Assembly (NCBI GenBank): GCA_005518185.1
Contig: RKSN01000001.1
Location: 806,501-870,500, forward strand
Length of the DNA stretch: 64,000 bases
Origin: Chakrabartia godavariana
Lineage (GTDB): Bacteria > Pseudomonadota > Alphaproteobacteria > Sphingomonadales > Sphingomonadaceae
Direction: 5' to 3'
In this document: one piece after another, positions 22,803 through 30,284 of the stretch
Layout: each line of letters starts with the position of its first letter
Position numbering within the stretch: position 1 is the first letter of the stretch
Made by a program: the position numbers and the translations under genes
Notes under the pieces: model-generated
What the model was told of the DNA's origin: nothing
The model's database searches: none
Seen by the model: only the letters and a program-made list of their open reading frames with translations

Positions 22803-23225
22803 TTATCGAGCCTGACGACGCTGCCGTGGTTTCGATCTATCCTGCAGGGTAAGTTGCGCGATAAGACCTGAACGGCTCTCTCGAGCTGTTTTTGCCATCG
22901 AGTCCAAACGCTTCAGAACGCGTCGCGGCAGTGTAATGTTCACCCGCTCGACCGTATCGTCCAGAAGCGCAGGATCCAAATTGATGACACCATAGCTCCA
23001 TCCTTTGTACGCCGGGTCGCTCGTAATATCCTCTAATGATGACGGAACTGGGATCGCGCCGCCCGCGTCTAGCATTGAGTCGACCCATGCCGCAGCCGCT
23101 TCTTCCGCGTTGCTGATTGCTTCGTCGAGCGTGTCGCCTGCAGAAAAACAACCCGGCAGGTCTGGGACAACCACGCCGAAAGCCGTATCTTTGTCGCCTG
23201 TTTCGATGACCACTGGGTAACGCAT
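22803..23225 (-). CDS. hicB: HicB-type antitoxin
   Basis: Antitoxin of 140 residues. The N-terminal HicB fold carries AFGVVVPDLPGCFSAGDTLDEAISNAEEAAAAW, and the C-terminal DNA-binding segment RVNITLPRRVLKRLDSMAKTARESRSGLIAQL is ribbon-helix-helix-like. It blocks HicA and probably represses the pair's promoter. It lies 9 bases after hicA, the usual order. Its 3' end meets the NmrA-like gene tail to tail with one base between stops. Confidence 0.92.
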   Translation of the reverse strand: MRYPVVIETGDKDTAFGVVVPDLPGCFSAGDTLDEAISNAEEAAAAWVDSMLDAGGAIPVPSSLEDITSDPAYKGWSYGVINLDPALLDDTVERVNITLPRRVLKRLDSMAKTARESRSGLIAQLTLQDRSKPRQRRQAR

Positions 23226-23234
23226 AAAGTGCCC

Positions 23235-23414
23235 TTAAATTCCAGCTTGTCTGCGTATCGCAGCGACCAAGCCCTTACCAAGATCCCTCTTAGGATGTGG
23301 AACAGTAATGTGGCCTGGTCGATGGTCGTGCACAAACACGTGGTGAGATCCGCGAATGCGGTCCAAGAACCAGCCATGCGCTCTTAGTTCTCGGATTAAA
23401 TCCGCGCTCGTCAT
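23235..23414 (-). CDS. hicA: HicA-type mRNA interferase toxin
   Basis: Small RNA-binding toxin of the HicA family, about 59 residues with the double-stranded-RNA-binding-like fold. The signature RIRGSHHVFVH holds the catalytic His, and HPKRDLGKGLVAAIRRQAGI ends the protein. I prefer ATG at 23414, which matches the family N-terminus (MTSADLIRELRAHGW). An in-frame GTG at 23432 would lie within the promoter. The pair sits inside a catabolic region between convergent operons and may stabilise it or be a passenger. Confidence 0.9.
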   Translation of the reverse strand: MTSADLIRELRAHGWFLDRIRGSHHVFVHDHRPGHITVPHPKRDLGKGLVAAIRRQAGI

Positions 23415-23421
23415 GGTGTGT

Positions 23422-23450
23422 ATAATGCGCACTCAAGGCAAAAAGGTCAA
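23422..23450 (-). promoter_or_regulatory. hicAB promoter, apparently leaderless
   Basis: On the minus strand TTGACC (23445-23450) and CATTAT (23422-23427) are separated by exactly 17 bases. The hicA ATG begins 7 bases after the minus-10 box, so the transcript would start at or next to the ATG with no ribosome site. The spacing supports the ATG at 23414. Confidence 0.55.
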
Positions 23451-23484
23451 GCTGGTTCCAAATCGCTAGCAAGCCTATGGAAAA

Positions 23485-23979
23485 TTACGTCAGCGCAAAA
23501 TAGCGCACGAAGTTTCCATCCGGGCGCCGTTCCCCAACGCCAATGAAGACATGGCGTGTCATCCAGTCATGCTTGCCCTTTGGCGTTTCAAAGGTTGGTT
23601 GGGCCCGCAGATAATAGTCCTCATGCGCGACCGGCGGACCGCCCTCGAACGCCCAGGCGCGCAGGCGCTGCATGGCGTCGGGCTTGCGGCCCCACAGATA
23701 ACCCTTGTTCTGCATGTAGATGATGGTGCCGTCGTCGACCTCAAGCAGATAGCGCGCATCGAACACGGCGGTGTCGTCGTCGCGAAAATGGGCATAATCG
23801 CCGCCCGAGTTCGGGACGGCGCGTCCCCTGAGACGCGGGCCTTCAAACGTCCCCTGGTCCACAAGGACGGCCGATCGGAAGCCGCCATTGTGGACGTCGG
23901 GGATAGAATAGACGCGCGTGAATTGCAGCCGACACTCGAACGCAAATTCAAGGTGCGGGGTTTCGAGTGTCGAGTACAT
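23485..23979 (-). CDS. DUF3237 family protein, copy 1
   Basis: Small beta-barrel-type protein of 164 residues in an uncharacterised family. Visible segments are FECRLQFTRVYSIPDVHNGGFRSAVLVDQGTFEGPRLRG, NSGGDYAHFRDDDTAVFDARYLLEVDDGTIIYMQNKGY and DYYLRAQPTFETPKGKHDWMTRHVFIGVGER. No signal peptide, so cytoplasmic. It is last in a five-gene minus operon, overlapping the CmcJ-like gene by one base. A second DUF3237 gene at 56958-57419 is translationally coupled to a lignostilbene dioxygenase. The repeated linkage suggests a real step in dimer catabolism, but the reaction is unknown. Confidence 0.8.
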   Translation of the reverse strand: MYSTLETPHLEFAFECRLQFTRVYSIPDVHNGGFRSAVLVDQGTFEGPRLRGRAVPNSGGDYAHFRDDDTAVFDARYLLEVDDGTIIYMQNKGYLWGRKPDAMQRLRAWAFEGGPPVAHEDYYLRAQPTFETPKGKHDWMTRHVFIGVGERRPDGNFVRYFALT

Positions 23980-24851
23980 CAGTTGGCCTGCTTGCTGAAG
24001 TAGGCGACGCCGCGGAATTCCATCGAATGGCGTTCGTTTGCGTCGGGACGGCTGGTGTCATGAAACGCCGTGTGCAGCGCGCGCCAGGCGCGGCTGTGGT
24101 CGCTGTCATGGAACTTGATGAGGATGACCTCATCATCGGTCATGTCCGGGAAATACCACCAGCGATGGTCCGGGTTGTGGGTGAAGATGCTCGCCGCTGC
24201 CATCTGGTCTTCTCCCGGAATATGGGCGAACAGTGCGTCGCCTTCCGGGATCTCATCGACATCAACCTTGGTGTTCGGCGTGCCCTCATCTTCCGACACG
24301 CTGCGGAAGTCGCACAGCGCCAGCGGCCAGTCCTGCGGCGGTGGCGACAGGGGCCGCCACAGGCTGAAGCAGATATAGCGGTCATAGCCGGGGCCGCCGG
24401 GCATCTTGCCGTCATAGACCCGTGCAGCGACCCGGTCGGCGCAATCGGGCGTGAAGTCGACATGTGCTTCGGCGGCAGGTGGCTGGAGCTTCTCCCCGGT
24501 CACGCCGGAGGTGCGGAGCTGACCGGCCATCGTCAGGACGGTGTCGGCTCCGGTCAGGCGCTTCACAATGTCGATGACCTCCTGCGCGTAATCGGAGTCA
24601 CCGGCCGCCGCCGCATCCCAATCCGTCACCTCCGTCGGCTGGCTGGAAATGCAGAAGCCGTGCGTGTCGAGCGTGAAGGGCTCGGGCGCCAGCCGCGCAT
24701 TGCGGATGTGGACATCGCAGGTTTCGTAGACGCCGGTGTTATATTCCTTCCCCGGCGCCCAGAAACGGCGATTGATCAGCGATGTCTTGACCAGATAGTC
24801 CATCTTCGCGTCCACACCGGGGACGCGGTCCAGCGTGGCAAGGTCAGTCAC
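23979..24851 (-). CDS. CmcJ/NvfI-type putative non-haem iron oxygenase, copy 2
   Basis: Paralogue of the gene at 19532-20323, 290 residues. A possible iron triad is H130-D132 (AHVDFTP) and H260 (ALHTAFHD). The family core YICFSLWRPLSPPPQDWPLALCDFRSV and HNPDHRWWYFPDMTDDEVILIKFHDSD is well kept, and an Arg (ERHSMEFR) stands in the equivalent C-terminal place. It overlaps the upstream NTF2-like gene by 8 bases and the downstream DUF3237 by one, so the three are made together. It may oxidise a product of the NTF2-like enzyme; the actual substrate is unknown. Confidence 0.77.
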   Translation of the reverse strand: MTDLATLDRVPGVDAKMDYLVKTSLINRRFWAPGKEYNTGVYETCDVHIRNARLAPEPFTLDTHGFCISSQPTEVTDWDAAAAGDSDYAQEVIDIVKRLTGADTVLTMAGQLRTSGVTGEKLQPPAAEAHVDFTPDCADRVAARVYDGKMPGGPGYDRYICFSLWRPLSPPPQDWPLALCDFRSVSEDEGTPNTKVDVDEIPEGDALFAHIPGEDQMAAASIFTHNPDHRWWYFPDMTDDEVILIKFHDSDHSRAWRALHTAFHDTSRPDANERHSMEFRGVAYFSKQAN

Positions 24852-25554
24852 GGAACCCCTCCCGCGCGCGGCTGTTGTCGAGCACGATCGGCTTGCCCGT
24901 GACGGGGTGCGGATAATGGAACTCGACCGTGTCGGTGGCGGGCCACAGGCGCGGGGCGGGGGAGATCAGCTCATCGGGGCCAAGCGGGTCTTCGGGGAAG
25001 CAGGTCTTGGCCATCGGGATGTAGTCGATCGGCGTCTTGGCCCAGCCGTCTTCAAAGCTGCCATGCCAGAACGGGAAGTAGCGGAGCGCCTTGATCTTCC
25101 AGATGCCGTCTTCGCGGACATATTCGTTTTCGTAGATGCCGCCTTCCCACCAGGCGCGCTGTGCACCTTCGGCGGTTTCGTGGAGACCGGCCTGCATCAT
25201 CGAGCGGCCACGCACCTTGGCATGGCTGCGGTCGGGGGCGACATCGATGACCATCTGCATCTGCGGGTGATCGAGCAGCCAGCCATAGCGCGGGCCATTA
25301 TGGCCCTGCGTAAAGTTGGTCTGGAATCGCTCGATATACAGGCGGCGGACGCCCGCCTTGCCCTTGTAGATGCCGCCCAGGAACCAGACTTCGCCTTCAT
25401 CGGAGAAGAGATCGACGCATTCATTGTACTGCGATTTGTCGATGAAATAGCCGTAGCTGTACTGGATGCGGCGGATCTGGTGAATGTCCTGCTGGATGCC
25501 CAGTTCATGTTCCACCTTGTCCAGGCGGGCAGCAAGGGTCGCGATATCGGTCAT
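24844..25554 (-). CDS. NTF2-like (SnoaL-fold) protein, LdpA-type lyase candidate A
   Basis: Alpha+beta-barrel protein of 236 residues. It starts with a heptad-like helix (LAARLDKVEHELGIQQ) and continues with QIRRIQYSYGYFIDKSQY, VWFLGGIYKGKAGVRRLYIERFQTNF, GWLLDHPQMQMVIDV and a WWEGGIYENEYVREDGIWKI segment. Two paralogues lie at 32733 and 51993 with the same landmarks. The sphingomonad enzyme LdpA, a cofactor-free deformylase making lignostilbene from a diarylpropane, belongs to this superfamily, as do related gamma-formaldehyde lyases. With two stilbene dioxygenases nearby that function is a good candidate; a scytalone-dehydratase-like role is the alternative. Confidence 0.75.
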   Translation of the reverse strand: MTDIATLAARLDKVEHELGIQQDIHQIRRIQYSYGYFIDKSQYNECVDLFSDEGEVWFLGGIYKGKAGVRRLYIERFQTNFTQGHNGPRYGWLLDHPQMQMVIDVAPDRSHAKVRGRSMMQAGLHETAEGAQRAWWEGGIYENEYVREDGIWKIKALRYFPFWHGSFEDGWAKTPIDYIPMAKTCFPEDPLGPDELISPAPRLWPATDTVEFHYPHPVTGKPIVLDNSRAREGFRD

Positions 25555-25578
25555 GTCATGTCTCTCCTGTCTGGTGTC

Positions 25579-27780
25579 TCAATAGTTTGAAAGAATGGCG
25601 AGGCTGGGCGCGTCAAGCGGGATGCCGCGCTTCTGCTTTTCGAGCTCTTCGGCCCGGGTCTTCGTCTGCTCGGCGATCAGCCAGGCGTGGATGGCGCCGA
25701 CCTCATCGGGCTTCAGCACGTCGGCCCAGCGGGGCATCCCGTTCTGGAGCAGAAGGCCCTCGAGCACGATCTTGGAGAAGACCTTGTGCGTTTCCGGCTG
25801 CATCCGCCGCAGGTCGGGCGTGATCGACCGGTGCTGGTTGGAATGGCACATGACGCAGTTGGCAAAGAAGAGCTGCTGGCCGCGCGCGATGGTTGCGGGC
25901 GTCACGCCTGCGGCCTGCGGCGGAGGCTCGGACGCCACCTGCAAGGCGGGAAGTTCAGGCGGGATCGGCACGGGGCCGCCGCCGAGTTTGAAGACGAGCA
26001 AACGCCCCTGATTGCCACGCTTATAGGCGGCCGAATAAGGCGGAACATAGGGATATCCGCCACCGCCCCAAGCGGCCATGACGGCGACATATTGCACGCC
26101 CTTCACCCGATAGGTCATTGGGGCGGCAAGGATGGAGGAGCCGGTATCGATGCGCTTCAGCAGCTGGCCGGTCCGCTTGTCGAACACGCGGAGCTGCCCG
26201 GCGATATTGCCATGGAACAGCAAGCCCCCGGCCGTCGTCAGCGTGCCCGCGCGGTCCTGCCAGCCGTCCGATGGCACCGACCATTTGGTCTTGCCGGTTA
26301 GCGGATCAATGGCGCGCAGCTCGCCCTTGCCGGGGTTCTTCAGAACCTCCTGCCATTCGGGAAGCGCCTTTACCGCTGCCTGCACCGGCGGCGGCATGGC
26401 GGGCAGGGCGTCCTTCAGGACCGAAGTGAAGACGAGCGCTGCATCGACATTGAGCATCTTCTTGCGCATCGGCTTGGCGCCGGGCGTCTGGTAGATGAGG
26501 TTCCCCATGTCGAGGACGGAGGCGTAGTAGAGCCCCGTCTGCGGATCAAAAGTGGCGGGATGCCAGTTGCGCGCGCCGGTCGTGCCGGGGAAGACGATTT
26601 TGGGCGCAGTCGCATAGTCGGCCCGGTCGGGTTGCAGATACGGGCGCCCGGTCTTGGGATCAAAGCCCTTGGCCCAGTTGACGCGGACGATGGGATTGAC
26701 GCGCAGCAGCTTTCCGTCGCGCCGGTCGATCACGTAGAGAAAGCCGTTCTTGGGTGCATGGACGATGACGGGGCGATCTGCGCCGTCAATCTTCATGTGC
26801 GTCAGGATCATCGGCTGGGTCGAGGTGAAGTCCCAATTGTCGCCCGGCGTCTGCTGGTAATGCCATTTCTTGCGGCCGGTCTTTGCGTCGAGCGCGACGA
26901 GGCTGCCGAGATAGAGCTGGTCGCCGCCCTTCGGGCTGCGCTTGATCGTGTGGTACGGCCCGCCATTGCCCGTGCCGATGATGACATAGCCCGTTTCCGG
27001 ATCATAATTGATCGCGTCCCACGGCGTCCCGCCACCGCCAATGTCCCAGCGGCTCTTGGGGTCCCAGGTTTTCACCGCTTCCTCAAGATCGGGATGGTCC
27101 TGCGGGCCAAGCGCCGGATCGCGCGGGACGGTGTGGAAGCGCCAGACGAGCTTGCCGCTGTCAAGGTCGAACGCGCTGACATAACCGCGCGTGTCATATT
27201 CCGCGCCGCCATTGCCTATGACAACGACATTGCCCGCGACTTCCGGCGCGCCCGTGGAGTTCACGCCGCGCGTTCTGTCATCGACGGTGTCGGCTTTCCA
27301 AAGGACTTTGCCCGTTTTGGCATCGAGTGCGTAGAGCTGCGCATCGAGCGTCGCGACATAGACTTTGCCGCGCGCAACGGCGACGCCGCGATTGGCCATG
27401 TCGCAGCACACGGTGCGGTTGACCTGCATGTTGACGTCGGGCTCGAACCGCCAGAGTTCCTTGCCGGTCGCGGCCTCGAACGCATAGGCACGCCCGGCGA
27501 CGCCCGATGTGTACATCACGCCGTCAATGACGACGGGTGTCGCCTCAAGGACGCGGTTGGTGCCGAGGTTCACTTCCCACGCAAGGCCAAGCGATCCGAT
27601 ATTGGCGGGGGTCATGTCCGCCAGCGTGGAATAGTGCGTCTTGCCTGCATCGCCGCCGGGATTGGTCCAGTTGTCGCCGGCTTGCGCCTGCTGGACAGGG
27701 GCCTCGGGCGCGCGGTCTGATCCGCACGCAGTAAGCAACAGGGCAAGGGCCAGCGTCAGTCGCTTCACAGGGCGTCCCAT
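25579..27780 (-). CDS. PQQ-dependent alcohol dehydrogenase lipoprotein with C-terminal cytochrome c (quinohaemoprotein)
   Basis: Periplasmic quinohaemoprotein of 733 residues that oxidises alcohols and passes electrons to its own haem. The N-terminus MGRPVKRLTLALALLLTACG has a lipobox with Cys19. The eight-bladed propeller carries adjacent cysteines (TVCCD), the tryptophan-docking repeats (GKELWRFEP, GKVLWKAD, GRKKWHYQ) and GDNWDFTS with the likely catalytic Asp. The residue two after that Asp is Thr, not Asp, which points to calcium rather than lanthanide. The cytochrome domain has CVMCH at C642, C645, H646. GTG 27768 is a rival start. It sits between two NTF2-like genes in the operon and may oxidise the gamma-hydroxyl of a lignin dimer. 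Confidence 0.88.
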   Translation of the reverse strand: MGRPVKRLTLALALLLTACGSDRAPEAPVQQAQAGDNWTNPGGDAGKTHYSTLADMTPANIGSLGLAWEVNLGTNRVLEATPVVIDGVMYTSGVAGRAYAFEAATGKELWRFEPDVNMQVNRTVCCDMANRGVAVARGKVYVATLDAQLYALDAKTGKVLWKADTVDDRTRGVNSTGAPEVAGNVVVIGNGGAEYDTRGYVSAFDLDSGKLVWRFHTVPRDPALGPQDHPDLEEAVKTWDPKSRWDIGGGGTPWDAINYDPETGYVIIGTGNGGPYHTIKRSPKGGDQLYLGSLVALDAKTGRKKWHYQQTPGDNWDFTSTQPMILTHMKIDGADRPVIVHAPKNGFLYVIDRRDGKLLRVNPIVRVNWAKGFDPKTGRPYLQPDRADYATAPKIVFPGTTGARNWHPATFDPQTGLYYASVLDMGNLIYQTPGAKPMRKKMLNVDAALVFTSVLKDALPAMPPPVQAAVKALPEWQEVLKNPGKGELRAIDPLTGKTKWSVPSDGWQDRAGTLTTAGGLLFHGNIAGQLRVFDKRTGQLLKRIDTGSSILAAPMTYRVKGVQYVAVMAAWGGGGYPYVPPYSAAYKRGNQGRLLVFKLGGGPVPIPPELPALQVASEPPPQAAGVTPATIARGQQLFFANCVMCHSNQHRSITPDLRRMQPETHKVFSKIVLEGLLLQNGMPRWADVLKPDEVGAIHAWLIAEQTKTRAEELEKQKRGIPLDAPSLAILSNY

Positions 27781-28622
27781 GGGCTCGGCATGTTATAGGG
27801 AACGGTAATGAAGTTCGCCTCGATCTGACAGATCATGCCATGGTCGATCTTGAACAGTTCGGAGATGTAGAAACTGTGCGGGCGGCGCACGGGCGACTTC
27901 ACCGTGCGCCCGTCGGTCAGCTGATACTCATCGAGCCGACCACTATGGTCGATAAATCCGAATGCGAGGACAAGGCCGCGCTCTTCATCCACAAGCGGGA
28001 AGCGGCGGGCGCGCAGCCGGTCATCATAGCGGTAATTGCCCATCCGGAATTGTTCTTCACAGCCCAGAGCAGAGACCGGCACGATCTTGGCAAATTCGGG
28101 ATTGCGCGTCGTCTGCACGCCGTTTTCGACGCGGTTGCAGTCCGGGTGGAATTTGGTGTGGATCGTGCCGTCATTGAGCTGCAGCGTGTCGAAATAGCCG
28201 TTTGACAGGCGGATCATCTCATCGCGCGAAACCGGTGCTTCCACGTTCGCATTGAGGATCGGCTTGTCCCAATAACGGCAGTTCTCGAACTTGATGCCCG
28301 AGTCCGACTGACGGACGACCACCATTTCGGATTCGCAGACCTGGCCCTGTTCATTGACCTTCAGGCGCAGGGTGAAGGCCGACTCTTCAATGGCCTCATG
28401 CACCGTGCCGAAATAGCCCACCTGATTGGTCGCAGGGTCGGCAAAGCGGAGCTGATAGTCCCCGACGCGAAGGATCGTCCCCCACAGGCCGTCACCGACC
28501 TCCAGCATGACATTGTTCTCTGAATTGAGAGGGGCTTCCGCCCAGCCGACCTGCGACGCGTCGCCCGCATTCAATGCCGCGAGATAGTTGGCCAGCACGG
28601 CGTAAAGTGCGTCGCGATTCAT
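27765..28622 (-). CDS. NTF2-like/uncharacterised protein, 285 residues
   Basis: First gene of the minus operon that runs to DUF3237. ATG 28622 has GAGGA just upstream; longer frames would cross the divergent promoter. The N-terminus MNRDALYAVLANYLAALNAGDASQVGWAEAPLNSENN looks like the opening helix of an NTF2-like fold, followed by a beta-rich part (FGTVHEAIEESAFTLRLKVNEQG). A second half (RDEMIRLSNGYFDTLQLNDGTIHTKFHPDCNRVENG and HSFYISELFKIDHGMICQIEANFITVPYNMPSPW) again resembles an NTF2-like unit, so it may be a tandem two-domain protein. It contains no signal peptide. It overlaps the PQQ dehydrogenase start by 16 bases. Function unknown. Confidence 0.6.
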   Translation of the reverse strand: MNRDALYAVLANYLAALNAGDASQVGWAEAPLNSENNVMLEVGDGLWGTILRVGDYQLRFADPATNQVGYFGTVHEAIEESAFTLRLKVNEQGQVCESEMVVVRQSDSGIKFENCRYWDKPILNANVEAPVSRDEMIRLSNGYFDTLQLNDGTIHTKFHPDCNRVENGVQTTRNPEFAKIVPVSALGCEEQFRMGNYRYDDRLRARRFPLVDEERGLVLAFGFIDHSGRLDEYQLTDGRTVKSPVRRPHSFYISELFKIDHGMICQIEANFITVPYNMPSPWDAL

Positions 28623-28666
28623 CCGGTCCTCTGCCTTGTATGTTCTGTCCTGATCGTTACACGTAA

Positions 28667-28678
28667 TAACAATTGTTA
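28667..28678. promoter_or_regulatory. Operator M1, copy 2 (TAACAATTGTTA)
   Basis: Perfect 12-bp palindrome in the 75-base gap between the divergent 285-residue NTF2-like gene and the SnoaL gene at 28698. It lies 20 bases before the plus-strand ATG and 45 before the minus-strand one, so one site could control both operons. Confidence 0.68.
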
Positions 28679-28697
28679 CAATAGGAGAAGGACGCCG

Positions 28698-29087
28698 ATG
28701 GCCTATACGGTCGAAGAATCCGCGAACCTGAAACTTGTCCGCGACATCTATGAACAGGTGCTCATTCCGATGGACCGCACCCGCGTCGATGATTTCATCG
28801 CGCCGGACTATATCCAGCACAGTTCGCTCGCGGAACCCGGCGTTGCGGCGCTGAAGGCGTGGCTCGACATGGTGCGCGTTCAGTCACCCGAGGCGCGCCA
28901 GACCGTCCATCGGATGTTTGCCGATGGCGACCATGTGACGACGCACGTCCATGTCGTGCGCTGGCCGGGCGATCCGGGTCTGGCCGTGTGTGATATCTTC
29001 CGCTGTGCCGACGGCAAGGTCGTCGAGCACTGGGATGTCATTCAGGAAATTCCTGAGGACCCCGTCAACCCCAACAGCATGTTTTGA
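28698..29087 (+). CDS. SnoaL-like NTF2-fold protein, cytoplasmic
   Basis: Single-domain SnoaL/NTF2 protein of 129 residues without signal peptide. Segments ANLKLVRDIYEQVLIPMD, FIAPDYIQHSSLAEPG and DIFRCADGKVVEHWDVIQEIPEDPVNPNSMF define it; the YIQH and VVEHWDV motifs are typical of the SnoaL-like group. AGGAG lies ahead of the ATG. It is followed 10 bases later by a secreted relative with the same YIQH and VVEHWDV motifs. Members of this fold act as cyclases, isomerases, dehydratases or lyases; which applies here is unknown. Confidence 0.72.
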   Translation: MAYTVEESANLKLVRDIYEQVLIPMDRTRVDDFIAPDYIQHSSLAEPGVAALKAWLDMVRVQSPEARQTVHRMFADGDHVTTHVHVVRWPGDPGLAVCDIFRCADGKVVEHWDVIQEIPEDPVNPNSMF

Positions 29088-29097
29088 GGAGAGAGTG

Positions 29098-29544
29098 ATG
29101 CGCCGATCTGCCCTTACTGCGGCCAGCCTGCTGGCCTTAGCGCTCTCGCCCGCCGAGGCGGCCACCTGCAAGCTGAAGCCCAAGGACATCGTCACGCGCT
29201 TCATGACGCAATTCTATATCGACAAGGACCCGCGCGGCGCATTCGAGAAGTGGGTCGCGCCCGGCTATATCCAGCACAATCCGATGGCGGCGACCGGGCG
29301 CGATGCGGCCATCGCGTTTCTCGAGCCCTTCATGAAATCCAACCCGGGCGTCAGCTATTCGATCAAGCGGATCATCGCCGATGGCAATCTGGTCGCCGTC
29401 CATTCCCACGGGAAATTTTCGGCAGAGGATCGCGGCGTGGCAGTCGTCGACATCCTCCGGGTGGAGGGCTGCAAAGTGGTCGAGCATTGGGACGTCGTGC
29501 AGCCGGTGCCCGAGAAATCCGCAAACGGAAACGGGATGTTCTGA
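29098..29544 (+). CDS. SnoaL-like NTF2-fold protein, predicted periplasmic
   Basis: Protein of 148 residues with a Sec signal peptide (MRRSALTAASLLALALSPAEA, cleavage about residue 21). The mature part has YIDKDPRGAFEKWVAPGYIQHNPMAATGRDAAIAFLEPF and VVEHWDVVQPVPEKSANGNGMF, clearly related to the preceding cytoplasmic protein. A periplasmic twin suggests the substrate is met on both sides of the inner membrane, or that this copy serves the PQQ dehydrogenase. Its stop overlaps the next gene's ATG by one base. Confidence 0.72.
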   Translation: MRRSALTAASLLALALSPAEAATCKLKPKDIVTRFMTQFYIDKDPRGAFEKWVAPGYIQHNPMAATGRDAAIAFLEPFMKSNPGVSYSIKRIIADGNLVAVHSHGKFSAEDRGVAVVDILRVEGCKVVEHWDVVQPVPEKSANGNGMF

Positions 29545-30284
29545 TGCGGCGTTTTGACGGAAAGGGCGTGCTGATCCTCGGCGGCAATGCCGGGATTGGT
29601 GCGGCAGCCGCGCAGCAGTTTGCAGATGAGGGCGCGCGGCTCGTGATCACGGGGCGCAATGAAGCGACCTTGGCGGAAGTGGCCTCCTCGACCGGTGCCA
29701 AGGCGATCCGGGCGGACATGGGGGATCTGGACCAGAGCCGCCGGAGCATCGAGGCCGCTGCAAAGCATCTGGGCGGGATCGATGTCCTGTTCGTGAATGC
29801 GGGTGTCGGCGGCTTTGCGATGGTGCCGGATGTGACCGAGGCGTTCTGGGATGGCATCCACAATGTCAATCTGAAGGGCGCCTTCTTTGCGATGCAGGCA
29901 GCCGCGCCGCGGATGCGCGATGGCGGCAGCATCGTTGTGACGGGATCGATCGGGTCGGTCGCGGCCGTGCCCGGCAATGTGGCCTATGCCGCCGCCAAGG
30001 CGGGCTTGCGGGCCGTCGCACGTATTGTCGGGAAGGAGCTTCTGCCCCGCCAGATCCGCGTGAATATGGTCAGCCCCGGTCCCACTGATACGGAGATCTT
30101 CAAGCGGGATGCGTCGCCCGAGGAGATTCAGGGGATGCGCGAGATGCTGTCCGGCGTGGTACCGATGGGCCGCATGGGCAGCTCCGAAGAGATTGCCCGC
30201 GCGGCCCTGTTCCTCGCCAGCGACGACGCCAGTTTCATCAACGGCGTAGACCTGTTTGTCGATGGCGGCTGCGTCGAACTATAG
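29544..30284 (+). CDS. Short-chain dehydrogenase/reductase
   Basis: Classical SDR of 246 residues. Cofactor motif GGNAGIGAAAAQ at about residues 13-24, NAG motif in VNAGVGGFAM near 86, catalytic Ser in VVTGSIGSV, and the Tyr-Lys pair in VAYAAAKAG (YxxxK). It ends with the usual GVDLFVDGGCVEL. It is the last gene of the three-gene unit downstream of operator M1 copy 2 and converges on an ALDH with a 6-base tail overlap. Substrate unknown; oxidation of a benzylic or side-chain alcohol is plausible. Confidence 0.87.
   Translation: MRRFDGKGVLILGGNAGIGAAAAQQFADEGARLVITGRNEATLAEVASSTGAKAIRADMGDLDQSRRSIEAAAKHLGGIDVLFVNAGVGGFAMVPDVTEAFWDGIHNVNLKGAFFAMQAAAPRMRDGGSIVVTGSIGSVAAVPGNVAYAAAKAGLRAVARIVGKELLPRQIRVNMVSPGPTDTEIFKRDASPEEIQGMREMLSGVVPMGRMGSSEEIARAALFLASDDASFINGVDLFVDGGCVEL

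Noticed and set aside
26560-27720. 386-codon plus-strand frame opposite the PQQ dehydrogenase
   Set aside because: The dehydrogenase has a lipobox, propeller repeats and CxxCH on the minus strand. The opposite frame has none of the features of a gene.
25579-27780. Lanthanide-dependent (XoxF/PedH-type) dehydrogenase
   Set aside because: The residue two after the likely catalytic Asp (GDNWDFTS) is Thr. Lanthanide enzymes have an extra Asp there.
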